Source: Micromonosporaceae bacterium KJ-029 (GTDB taxonomy: Bacteria; Actinomycetota; Actinomycetes; Mycobacteriales; Micromonosporaceae). Taken from it: DNA of 64,000 nt. Made by a program: the position numbers and the translations under genes. The stretch lies in contig BIFP01000007.1 in assembly GCA_005402585.1 (NCBI GenBank), positions 186,001 to 250,000 of the forward strand. The letters run 5' to 3'. Positions 8,746-15,934 of this stretch are shown here, piece after piece (position 1 is the first letter of the stretch; every line of letters begins with the position of its first letter). The notes under the pieces are model-generated. The model did not search any database, was not told the origin of the DNA, and saw only the letters and a list, made by a program, of their open reading frames with translations.

Positions 8746-8786
8746 GATCGGGTGGTGGCACGTCCTGCGGTGCCGCCACCCCGATC
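8746..8786. terminator. Bidirectional terminator between convergent operons
   Basis: GATCGGGTGGTGGCAC pairs with GTGCCGCCACCCCGATC apart from one bulge and one mismatch. It lies between the stop of the molybdenum subunit and the stop of the convergent DUF397 gene, so it can serve both. Confidence 0.7.
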
Positions 8787-8802
8787 AAGCTGGGCCTCGG
8801 GA

Positions 8803-9024
8803 TCAGGCCGGGGTGAAGTCGAACTCGCCGTCCTTGACGCCGCTGACGAAGGCTGTCCACTCCTCAGCGGTGTAGACGATCGTCGCGGCGTCGCGAGCCT
8901 TGCTGTGCCGGACAGCAACTCGGCCCGACCCGTCGAGCATCGGCCCGGCCTCGACGCAGCTACCGCCGTTGCTTGCGCTCTTGGTGCTAATGTGCCAAGC
9001 CACTGCGGGCAGGATTTCACTCAT
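8803..9024 (-). CDS. DUF397 domain protein
   Basis: 73 residues of the DUF397 family: the N-terminal AWHISTKSASNGGSCVEAG and the middle VAVRHSKARDA are the conserved blocks. Start: ATG after GGGGAG (8 bases), overlapping the stop of the upstream regulator gene (ATGA). DUF397 genes in actinomycetes typically follow a Scr1/WhiJ-like helix-turn-helix gene. They are thought to act as partners in toxin-antitoxin-like or developmental switches, but the biochemistry is unsettled. The coupled start here supports a protein pair made in fixed ratio. Confidence 0.88.
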   Translation of the reverse strand: MSEILPAVAWHISTKSASNGGSCVEAGPMLDGSGRVAVRHSKARDAATIVYTAEEWTAFVSGVKDGEFDFTPA

Positions 9025-9890
9025 GGAAGATTCTCCCCAATGGTCGTGATCAGCTTCGCCGACTCCTGCGGGTCGAGGGCGACCCCTCGGAGCCGATCGT
9101 ACGCAACGGCATAGCGCTTCGACTTCGGAGATTCCATGAAGAAGCGGCCCCCAAGATGCTCTGCGTATGCGACCTCGGGGTATGGCTTCGGCATCCTGAA
9201 CAGCCAAAACGAGCCGTCCAATCCAGGGTGCAGGCCGACTCTCGACGGCATTACGCGAACATCGATGTTAGGACGACGAAGCAGCTCACCAAGGTGCTGT
9301 AGCTGATCACGCATCAGTGCTGCTCCGCCGACGGGGCGACGCAGGACACTCTCGTCGATGACCGCCGTGATACGAAGGGGCGGCTCCCGGTCGAGCACCC
9401 GCTGGCGGTCCAGCCGCAACTGCAACCACTTGCCGACCGAGTAGTCGGTCGCCTTCTCGCTCTCGGCGTTGCGGATCACCGCCTCCGCGTAGTCCCGCGT
9501 CTGCATCAGCCCCGGCATGAGCATGGCGTCCCACGAGCAGATCTGCTCCGCTCGGCTCTCCAACCAGGGGAAGTCGATGAAGGATGCGTCCACCAGCTCG
9601 TCGTAGTCGTCGTCCCACCGATCCGTACGCCAAGCGTCCTCGGCAAGTTGGATGAAGCGGTTCCGCTCCCGCCCGTCATGCTCGCCGTAGAGGTCGAGGA
9701 GGGACACCACGACCCCACGGCGGAAGGGCCACTCGGCGCGTTCCCACCGCGCGACGGAGGAGAAGTCTCGTTCCAGAAACTCTGCTGCCTGCTTGAGAGT
9801 GATGCCGCGCTCCTCGCGTAGCTGCCTCATCTGCTGCCCCAGCCATTGAGCACGCAGCGTCTGCACAAAGGATTCGCGTTTGACGGGCAT
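9021..9890 (-). CDS. Helix-turn-helix regulator, Scr1/DUF5753 family
   Basis: 289 residues. An XRE-type helix-turn-helix covers about residues 17-70 (GQQMRQLREERGITLKQAAE). The remainder is the DUF5753 domain, recognisable from MLMPGLMQTRDYAEAVIR and the closing block around VAYAEHLGG. Proteins of this type (WhiJ/Scr1-like) are abundant in Streptomyces and Micromonospora and almost always partner a DUF397 protein, as here. Start: ATG with AGAGGGG five bases upstream. A perfect palindrome 21 bases upstream of the start codon is a likely autoregulatory site. Confidence 0.9.
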   Translation of the reverse strand: MPVKRESFVQTLRAQWLGQQMRQLREERGITLKQAAEFLERDFSSVARWERAEWPFRRGVVVSLLDLYGEHDGRERNRFIQLAEDAWRTDRWDDDYDELVDASFIDFPWLESRAEQICSWDAMLMPGLMQTRDYAEAVIRNAESEKATDYSVGKWLQLRLDRQRVLDREPPLRITAVIDESVLRRPVGGAALMRDQLQHLGELLRRPNIDVRVMPSRVGLHPGLDGSFWLFRMPKPYPEVAYAEHLGGRFFMESPKSKRYAVAYDRLRGVALDPQESAKLITTIGENLP

Positions 9891-9910
9891 GATCCCCTCT
9901 TTCCTGCGCC

Positions 9911-9925
9911 ATCTCTAGATGAGAT
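9911..9925. promoter_or_regulatory. Palindrome upstream of the HTH gene (likely operator)
   Basis: ATCTC-TAGAT-GAGAT is a perfect 5+5 inverted repeat just before the ribosome binding site of the Scr1-like gene. Its place suits repression or autoregulation by an XRE-type dimer. The binding protein is inferred only from position. Confidence 0.5.
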
Positions 9926-10265
9926 CCATTGGGGTTGGTTGCACCAATGCCGAGGCCACTGGAAATGTGGCCATCGGGTGAGGGTGATCACCGACCCCCG
10001 GGGACGCCCGGTGCAAGCGCGGTAACCGCGGCTGTGCCAACAGCCGAGAAGGTGACGAGAGACGGCTTCGCGTGTGGCAGACGCATACCGGCTCTCGTCG
10101 GGTCTCAACATGGAGCCGCGTCACGGCGCATCTTGGCTCCGACCGACTTAATGAAATACCTATCACGGAAAGGCGAGTCCCCGCGACCCTGCCTGGCCGG
10201 GAATCCTGCAACACCCACCGGCAGCCCGGTGGCCGTACCGCCGAATGAGGCTGCGGTCGCCGGGC

Positions 10266-10310
10266 GGGGCGGCCCTGCCCGAAATTCCCCCTTCGCCGCA
10301 GGGCCGCCCC
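10266..10310. promoter_or_regulatory. Perfect 13-bp GC hairpin in the leader of the DivIVA-like gene
   Basis: GGGGCGGCCCTGC pairs exactly with GCAGGGCCGCCCC over a 19-nt loop, ending 22 bases before the ATG. It would be a very stable leader structure (attenuator or mRNA stabiliser). A similar hairpin stands before a DUF397 gene at 50096-50134. Confidence 0.55.
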
Positions 10311-10332
10311 TTCCAACCAAAGAAGGCAACCG

Positions 10333-10587
10333 ATGAACCGAGGAACGGTCTACGGCGGCACACCACCCCGGCTGCACCCGCACACTGTCCGCGAGCGGCA
10401 ATTCCCCACCGTGGGTTTCCGCCGGCGCGGCCTCGACCCGCACGAGGTACGGCGCTTCCTGCACCGCGTCGCGCTGGAACTCGCCACCCTGCAACAGGAC
10501 GTGGCCCGGCTCAACGACGAGAACACCCGTATCAAGCGGGCCCTGCGCGACTGGCAGAGCGCCCAGGCGCAGCGGCGGATGTCGTGA
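10333..10587 (+). CDS. Small DivIVA-domain protein
   Basis: 84 residues. The centre FPTVGFRRRGLDPHEVRRFL is the DivIVA N-terminal lipid-binding motif, followed by a coiled coil from about residue 50 to 78 (LATLQQDVARLNDENTRIK). It is far shorter than the Wag31/DivIVA of polar growth (over 250 residues), so it is a mini-DivIVA found scattered in actinomycetes, role unknown. AAGG lies 8 bases before the ATG. Its stop codon overlaps the GTG start of the next gene, so the two are co-translated. Confidence 0.82.
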   Translation: MNRGTVYGGTPPRLHPHTVRERQFPTVGFRRRGLDPHEVRRFLHRVALELATLQQDVARLNDENTRIKRALRDWQSAQAQRRMS

Positions 10588-10841
10588 GCCAGCAGACCCG
10601 GCACGTGATCCACCTGCCGGTAGCAGTCGCCGATCTGGCCGGAGCGCTCCGCTTCGCGTACACCCTGACCCGCTCGCTGGCCCTGATACCAGGGATCGAG
10701 GCGGCCGGTGTGACCGTCTCCGCCGAGGACGCCCAGCACGTACGACATTGGGTGTTCTGCGACCGGGCCATGCCGGACCGGGGTCGGTGCGCCCGCCGGG
10801 CCGACCACGACGGCCCCTGCTCCCCGAGCTTTCCGCCATAG
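10584..10841 (+). CDS. Small hypothetical protein coupled to the DivIVA-like gene
   Basis: 85 residues starting at the GTG inside the previous stop (GTGA). The N-terminal two thirds look like a small folded domain (HVIHLPVAVADLAGALRFAY). The C-terminal end is rich in Cys, Arg and Asp (CDRAMPDRGRC...HDGPC) and could bind a metal. I do not recognise the family. Coupling to the DivIVA-like gene and closeness to the HTH/DUF397 pair suggest that these genes form one actinomycete-specific module. Confidence 0.65.
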   Translation: MSQQTRHVIHLPVAVADLAGALRFAYTLTRSLALIPGIEAAGVTVSAEDAQHVRHWVFCDRAMPDRGRCARRADHDGPCSPSFPP

Positions 10842-10844
10842 GTG

Positions 10845-10952
10845 ATGCCCAGCAAGTCGTACACCACGCCCGTGGACGCAACCTGTGCCCGGCGACTGGC
10901 CCTCGACCTGCCGGCGATTCAAGTCGGTGACATTGCGCGACCGTGTTGCTGA
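10845..10952 (+). CDS. Possible 35-residue ORF
   Basis: An ATG three bases after the previous stop opens a 35-codon frame ending in two cysteines (GDIARPCC). It follows its neighbour closely and could be co-translated, but it has no proper ribosome binding site and no family that I know. It may be chance or a gene remnant. Confidence 0.22.
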   Translation: MPSKSYTTPVDATCARRLALDLPAIQVGDIARPCC

Positions 10953-11054
10953 CCCCAGCCGTTCCTTCGACCTGCGGATCTGCCGAAGAGCGGATGTGGT
11001 GGTGGCTACCGGCGGAGGCTGCCGTCTGATATTCGCCGGATCTGCGCTTCGATG

Positions 11055-11645
11055 CTAGGACTTCCACCCAGGATCGCGGCCGGTGAGCCCGAGGGCCCGG
11101 TCGAGTAGGGGAGCGTCGGCGGGCAGGGTAATCGACGGCCCGAACAAGCCGGGGGTACCGTCGCTGCTCGCCTGTTGGGACACCAGGCGGTAGACCGTCT
11201 CGACGGACTGATCATTGGCGTCGTATGGCTGTCCGGTCGCGCTGGCGAGATCCCAGCCGTGAACGACCAACTCGTTCAGCGCGACGACGCCCATGATCTC
11301 GGCCGGCAGCATTACCCCGCCGACCGCGGTCTCGCCCGTCCAGGCGGCCGGCTCGCGCCACGCGGCAACCAACTCATCGAGTTGCACCGGCAGCTGGCTG
11401 CGCCACTGCGGGTCGAGCTTCGCCACGGAGGGCTCGCCCGGGCCAGCCGGCGCGGCGTCGGGACCCTTCTCAGCAGCTATCCGGAACGCGACCGTCAACC
11501 CCATGACATGGTCGAGAAGATCGCCGACCGTCCACCTCTCACACGGGGTGGGACAGGTCAGCTGGTCGTCGGTCACCCCACGCAGCAGCATCCCCAGCGC
11601 GCGGGCCGCGGGCTCGAAATCCAAGGCGCCGTTACTGTCGATCAT
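11055..11645 (-). CDS. TIGR03086 / DinB-like metal-binding protein
   Basis: 196 residues. The ATG at 11645 is preceded by GGAGGAG six bases upstream, a far better start than the upstream one. The four-helix DinB/MDMPI fold is indicated by CERWTVGDLLDHVMG, whose His46 is a metal ligand, and by NELVVHGWDLA with Glu125 and His129. These are the three expected ligands of the mycothiol-dependent maleylpyruvate isomerase superfamily. TIGR03086 members are common in actinomycetes and their substrates mostly unknown. A thiol (mycothiol) cofactor is plausible from the family, not from the sequence. Confidence 0.85.
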   Translation of the reverse strand: MIDSNGALDFEPAARALGMLLRGVTDDQLTCPTPCERWTVGDLLDHVMGLTVAFRIAAEKGPDAAPAGPGEPSVAKLDPQWRSQLPVQLDELVAAWREPAAWTGETAVGGVMLPAEIMGVVALNELVVHGWDLASATGQPYDANDQSVETVYRLVSQQASSDGTPGLFGPSITLPADAPLLDRALGLTGRDPGWKS

Positions 11646-12273
11646 CTGTCTCTCCTCCGTCGTGAACAATTCCGGACGCTACACGCCTGGACCGACAAGA
11701 CAGCTTCACAACCCGTGCAAGCACAGCTCGTTCGCTGCAACATCGAGGGCTGCCTCATCTGCCGCTCCAGGCGGACTGGCGTTCATCGCCGGTGGTGCCG
11801 CACGGTGATGTATGACTGCCTCTCCTGCTTCGGCTTCCAGTGTCGTGCCTCTCGATCAACTCGTTGTGCGCGCCGCCGTTTTCGCCTTCTTGGGTCGCTA
11901 CCGTGGCCAGACTCGCGTCCACACCGAGTCCGACCTGCGAGTTTTCCTATGATGGTGCACCGACCAAAGACCTTGACCCGCTGGCTGCGGCGCATGTAGA
12001 CATCGCGCCGGTACGTGGCTCACCTTTCAGACTGACGAGCAGTGGGCCGACGGTTTCCTCTTGAACGACGACTCCGCCTGTGATCGTCACCTCGGGGGCC
12101 CGGCATGTTGGCGTAACAGCCGGGCGACGGCACGGAGAACAGTCGGCGGGCCAGCAAGCTCAAGCTCGCCGTCGCTGACAGAAAGGCGGCAAAACCGATG
12201 ATCATCCATTGGCGCATTCCGCCTTACGTCGTCGGCACAGTCATCCTGATCTAGCCGCGAACCTTGGGTACCG
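11646..12273. other. 628-base gap without a convincing gene
   Basis: GC content is visibly lower here and no frame keeps the usual GC-rich third position. A 65-codon minus-strand frame (12020-12217) begins with a signal-like hydrophobic stretch but then turns into Arg-rich low-quality sequence, so I read it as chance or a remnant. Together with the truncated acetyltransferase nearby this looks like a decay zone. Confidence 0.45.
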
Positions 12274-12522
12274 CTATCGTCCGCCCGCGGTTCGGCGAGT
12301 GATGTTCTCGGCCTCCATCAAGAACTCCGGCGCGAGTTTTGCCCGTGCGTCCAGCACCTCGAGACCGATCAGGCGACCGCTTGCATCGAAGTCCAGATTG
12401 ATCATTCCGTTCACATCGATTGGATCGCACGGATACGTCATCGCCGCCCGAGTGCCGGGCGCCTGGAAGTAGATGTAGGCCGCATCGGCGACCTCGTCGT
12501 ACGTGACCTTCAATGGCACCAT
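12274..12522 (-). CDS. DUF2283 domain protein
   Basis: 82 residues from the ATG at 12522. KVTYDEVADAAYIYF at the N-terminus and LDFDASGRLIGLEVLDA in the middle are the two conserved blocks of DUF2283, a small beta-rich family often found next to DUF4258 toxins or regulators in toxin-antitoxin-like pairs. No such partner is visible here. The ribosome binding site is weak, and an alternative start lies 15 codons upstream. The family is clear; the function is not known. Confidence 0.75.
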   Translation of the reverse strand: MVPLKVTYDEVADAAYIYFQAPGTRAAMTYPCDPIDVNGMINLDFDASGRLIGLEVLDARAKLAPEFLMEAENITRRTAGGR

Positions 12523-12652
12523 GGTGCACAGCCTGCCAGCGTCGGCCGGCACCCACCGCAAGTGCACTCTTCTGCCGCGAGGTGCTCGTCACGGAAGGTG
12601 GCGTCGGCCCGGCCACTGGCGTCCGGACGTAGCCGATTAGCGGGCGTTCCGT

Positions 12653-12943
12653 TCACGGGTCGTTGTCGAGGCGGGAGTGGAGGTGCATGTCGTGCCAGCC
12701 GTCGGCATGGCGGCCCTCGCCGCGTTTCGTACCCTCCGCTGCGAAGCCGGCGTACTGCGCGACCCGGCAGGACGCCACGTTCGCCGTCGAGTGGGACAAC
12801 TCGACGCGGTGTAGCCGGAGGGCGGCGAGGGACCATGAAGTTACCGCGGACAACGCGCGGGGGGCGACGCGACGACCCCGCGCGTCAGGCAGCACCCAGT
12901 AGGACACTTCGGCCAAGCCCTCGGCAAGGTCGATCCGGCGCAA
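12653..12943 (-). pseudogene. GNAT acetyltransferase, N-terminally truncated
   Basis: The last 96 codons of a RimJ/RimL-type acetyltransferase: EVSYWVLPDARGRRVAPRAL (acetyl-CoA loop; relatives have RGxG/A), LHRVELSHSTANVASCRVAQ and a GWHDMHLHSRL ending. The homologous frame begins LRRIDLAEG at a TTG directly preceded by an in-frame TGA. About 80 residues of the usual N-terminal half are absent from all frames immediately upstream. The motif Arg-Arg-Val-Ala is also altered. I therefore call it a broken copy, not a short functional gene. Confidence 0.6.
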
Positions 12944-13048
12944 TCAGCATCCGTTGCGGCTGGTGCGAACCCGTCGCCAGCGCCCTCCAGGCTTCGCTGC
13001 GGACAACCCTGTGGCGTGCTGAGGTCCTGGCCGCGCACACTCGCGGTC

Positions 13049-13618
13049 ATGCTGGCTTCATGTCGTAGCGTCACGGACCTGGTCGCGGCACAGGCGCGGG
13101 GGGAGCGGATCAAGTTCCTGTTCTTCTGGGGGCACCAGCCGCAGCGCGATGGCGGCGTCGGCGCCGGATGCTTGAGTCAGTGGTGGCCATCGTCATTCAT
13201 CATCGACGGGATCGTATTCGCGACCGCGGAGCACTACATGATGTGGCGCAAGGCCACCCTGTTCGGCGACGACGCGATGGCCGAGCGGGTTCTCGCCGCG
13301 CCGCACCCACACGCGGCCAAGGCGCTCGGTGGCCGGGTCGCCGGGTTCGATCAGCAGGCATGGGACGATCATCGCTTCGACATCGTGGTGGCCGGCAACC
13401 TGGCCAAGTTCGGACAGCACGCGCAACTGGCCGCGTTCCTGCTCGCTACCGAACGACGGGTTCTCGTCGAGGCCAGCCCAGTGGACCGGATCTGGGGTAT
13501 CGGGCTGACTCAAGACAACCCTGCCGCCGCTGATCCGACACGGTGGCAGGGCCTCAACCTGCTCGGGTTCGCGCTCATGCACGTGCGCGACATCCTGCAA
13601 AAGGAGTCGGAGCGGTAA
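13049..13618 (+). CDS. NADAR family protein (YbiA-like)
   Basis: 189 residues. FLFFWGH...SQWWPSSFIIDGIVFATAEHYMMWRKA is the NADAR signature region, and WGIGLTQDNP plus NLLGFALMHVRD complete the fold. NADAR proteins act on ADP-ribose-type compounds: some remove ADP-ribose from guanine in DNA, others cleave riboflavin-pathway intermediates. The start is uncertain: ATG 13049 has no ribosome binding site, and GTG 13016 is an alternative giving 11 more residues. It lies alone between a broken acetyltransferase and a convergent oxidoreductase, so no partner toxin is evident. Confidence 0.82.
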   Translation: MLASCRSVTDLVAAQARGERIKFLFFWGHQPQRDGGVGAGCLSQWWPSSFIIDGIVFATAEHYMMWRKATLFGDDAMAERVLAAPHPHAAKALGGRVAGFDQQAWDDHRFDIVVAGNLAKFGQHAQLAAFLLATERRVLVEASPVDRIWGIGLTQDNPAAADPTRWQGLNLLGFALMHVRDILQKESER

Positions 13619-13695
13619 CCGTCGCTGGACGCCGAGCTCACGGATTTGCCGCTGTAAGTGTGTGGGTGTTGCTGTGTACGTCGGCGGGGCGCGGT

Positions 13696-14559
13696 TCAGC
13701 GGAAGTCGTCCGCGTGGTCGTGCGCCCACGCCGCGAACGTTCTTGCCGGGCGTCCGGTCACCTGCTCAGCCGTGGGTAGCGGTCCGGTAAACGCCGGACC
13801 GAACGCCTCGGCGGTCGGGGCGGTGTCGTTGCCGGAGTAGTCCTCGAAGCCAAGGAGGAAGTCGGCGTTGGCGGCGGCGAACCCTCCCTGCTCGCGGTAG
13901 TGCTGTCGTGCCCGGTCCGGAGTCACGACCTCCAGCCGCACGTCCTCGCCGATCGCCTCGGCAATGGCACGCACCTGATCCCGGTGGCTGATGAGCTGGG
14001 GGCCGTTCACGTCGTACACGCGGCCGGCGTGGCCGGACTGCAGCAACGCGGTGACCGCGACGTCGGCGATGTCACGCTCGTGCACCGGGTACCACGCCGT
14101 GTCCGGGAATGGTTCCCGGACCACCCGGTCGGCCCGGATCGATGGTCCCCACAGCCAGAGCTTGTTGAGCATGAACTCGCCCGGGCGCACATGTGTCCAC
14201 GCTACGCCTGACGCCTCCACGGCCTGCTCGACCGGTAGGTGGAAGTCGGTGTCGAAGCCGGTGGTGACGGCACCGGACGACAGCACGACGATGTGCCGCA
14301 CTCCGGCCCCCACCGCGCCCGCGACGACTTCACGTGCAGTCGCCGGGACCGGGAACAGATACATGCGCTGCACCCCGCCGAACGCGGACACCAGTGTCGA
14401 GGGGTCGGCGAGGTCGCCCGCGACGACCTCGATGCCCTCCGGCAGCCGCGCCGTGCCCGGACTGCGTGTCAACGCCCGCACCCGTGCACCGGCGGCGACG
14501 AGTCGTTCGACCACGAGCCGGCCCACCATGCCGGTCGCGCCGGTCACCAGGATCGTCAT
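13696..14559 (-). CDS. NmrA-like NAD(P)-binding oxidoreductase (atypical SDR)
   Basis: 287 residues starting TILVTGATGMVGRLVVERL, the GxxGxxG dinucleotide loop, with the basic patch ALTRSPG at the end of beta-2 that suggests NADPH. The Tyr-xxx-Lys catalytic pair of classical SDRs is absent, as in NmrA/HSCARG-like and quinone oxidoreductase-like members, and WYPVHERDIADVAV is typical of that group. Start: ATG with GGAG six bases upstream. It is a single gene, convergent with the NADAR gene. A regulator may lie elsewhere; none is adjacent. Confidence 0.85.
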   Translation of the reverse strand: MTILVTGATGMVGRLVVERLVAAGARVRALTRSPGTARLPEGIEVVAGDLADPSTLVSAFGGVQRMYLFPVPATAREVVAGAVGAGVRHIVVLSSGAVTTGFDTDFHLPVEQAVEASGVAWTHVRPGEFMLNKLWLWGPSIRADRVVREPFPDTAWYPVHERDIADVAVTALLQSGHAGRVYDVNGPQLISHRDQVRAIAEAIGEDVRLEVVTPDRARQHYREQGGFAAANADFLLGFEDYSGNDTAPTAEAFGPAFTGPLPTAEQVTGRPARTFAAWAHDHADDFR

Positions 14560-14725
14560 CTGCTGCTCCGTACGTCTCGGCCGGATGCGGCGGGCGGTCG
14601 CCGGAATCCCGGGCTTCGGTATGCCCGAACAGTAATGGAGTGTGACGCCGCCTCAATGAAGGACAGCGACGCCGTGATCGTCGTCGCAGCGCCCACCGGG
14701 GCTTCCCTTCGTTGGTGCGTGAGCA

Positions 14726-15829
14726 CTACCCGTCGCGGCGAGTGGCGAGGCGTAGCCGGCGCTTGACGCCGCCGGCCGCCCGGTTCTTGAGCCGCGAGAA
14801 GACCTTCTCCTTGTGGTCCTCGGCCTGCTCGCTGAGGGAGTCCGCGTGCCCCAGCATGCCGACGATCGTCTCGATCGCGACCTCGAGCAACCGGCTGTCA
14901 TCGAGATCGTCGGGGGTGCCGGTCTGCCTCATCTGTGTCGGCCGCAGTTCGTCGAGGTCGCCGACGATCTGGCACGGGTAGTCCTGGAGTTCCTTGATCT
15001 GCTGCTCGGCGAGGTCGGTCACCCACTCGGCCTGGTCCAGGCCGACGCCGAACTTCAGCTGGTTGGCGCGCTGCTTGAGCACCGCGTCCACCAGGTGGCG
15101 GTGCACGACCCGCTGGTACGGCGTCCGGAGCGGGTAGTTGTCGCCCAACGCCAGGTTCACGCGACGGAGCAGTTCGATCTCGGCGGCGCCGAGCGACGGA
15201 TTCGAGGTGGGCTCGGCCAACTCGCACAGCCCGTCCGGGATGCCCATGATGCCGGCGAACCGGTGCCACAGCAGGTCGCGAGGGCCGCCGGGAGGAGGGA
15301 CCGTGACCAGGTGTCGCTGCTGCGCCGGCACAAGGTCGCCCCACCGGCGCAGCATCCGGGGCGCAGTGTGGTTGTTCCAGAAGGCCTCGGCCTTGCCCTG
15401 CTCCACGGCGCGCATGAAGGCCCCGAAGCGCCAGCCGCTGCGGGCCCTGATGCTCTGCTGCCAGAACGACGGGAAGGTGCGCCACAGGTCACGCCCCGCC
15501 ACGATGACATGCACCTCGGCGGGTTGCAGGCTCTCCACCGCGCGGGTCGCCTGCTCGTTGGTGGCCGCGCCCAACCCCTCGTTGCTGATGATCACGTCAC
15601 CGGGCCACTTGCGGGTCTTCTCGGCCAGCCGGTCCCAGGTCCAGTACACGTCACTGTCCCGCCAGCGGGCCTGACGCAGGTCGGCCATCGCCTGGTCATG
15701 AGCCACCGCGCTGCTGGGCAGCAGGATGCCGGCGTCCTCCAACGCGCCCTGGTTGCCCCAGAGCACGTTCTGCACATAGGTGTTACCCGTCTTCGGCGCA
15801 CCGATGTGCAAGTAGACGCGTCTGGCCAT
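14726..15829 (-). CDS. Sulfotransferase family protein
   Basis: 367 residues. VYLHIGAPKTGNTYVQ at the N-terminus is the 5'-phosphosulfate loop for PAPS. VIVAGRDLWRTFPSFWQQS further on fits the 3'-phosphate-binding block (Arg and Ser). The family is that of actinomycete sulfotransferases acting on glycolipids, sugars or natural products; the acceptor is unknown. The C-terminal 60 residues are charged and Lys/Arg-rich. GGGGAGG stands four bases before the ATG. No polysaccharide or natural-product genes flank it, so the context gives no acceptor. Confidence 0.82.
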   Translation of the reverse strand: MARRVYLHIGAPKTGNTYVQNVLWGNQGALEDAGILLPSSAVAHDQAMADLRQARWRDSDVYWTWDRLAEKTRKWPGDVIISNEGLGAATNEQATRAVESLQPAEVHVIVAGRDLWRTFPSFWQQSIRARSGWRFGAFMRAVEQGKAEAFWNNHTAPRMLRRWGDLVPAQQRHLVTVPPPGGPRDLLWHRFAGIMGIPDGLCELAEPTSNPSLGAAEIELLRRVNLALGDNYPLRTPYQRVVHRHLVDAVLKQRANQLKFGVGLDQAEWVTDLAEQQIKELQDYPCQIVGDLDELRPTQMRQTGTPDDLDDSRLLEVAIETIVGMLGHADSLSEQAEDHKEKVFSRLKNRAAGGVKRRLRLATRRDG

Positions 15830-15934
15830 GCCGCCTCCCCGGGCACCTTCACAAAGTCGATCGAATCAATCAGATTTGGGGAAACAGGGTGGGACACCAA
15901 CGTGAACACTTCGGGGCAGCCCACCCGGGGCGGC

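Larger units (their letters stand above)
9891..10332. other. 442-base gap: promoters, palindrome and hairpin, no gene seen
   Basis: This stretch separates the divergent helix-turn-helix and DivIVA-like genes. Next to the former is ATCTC-TAGAT-GAGAT, followed by CATTGG...CCAATG (9927-9949). Next to the latter is a long GC hairpin. No frame between them shows coding character that I trust. Confidence 0.5.

Noticed and set aside
12020..12217. 65-codon minus-strand ORF with a signal-like start
   Set aside because: Hydrophobic front but Arg-rich random tail and no ribosome binding site.
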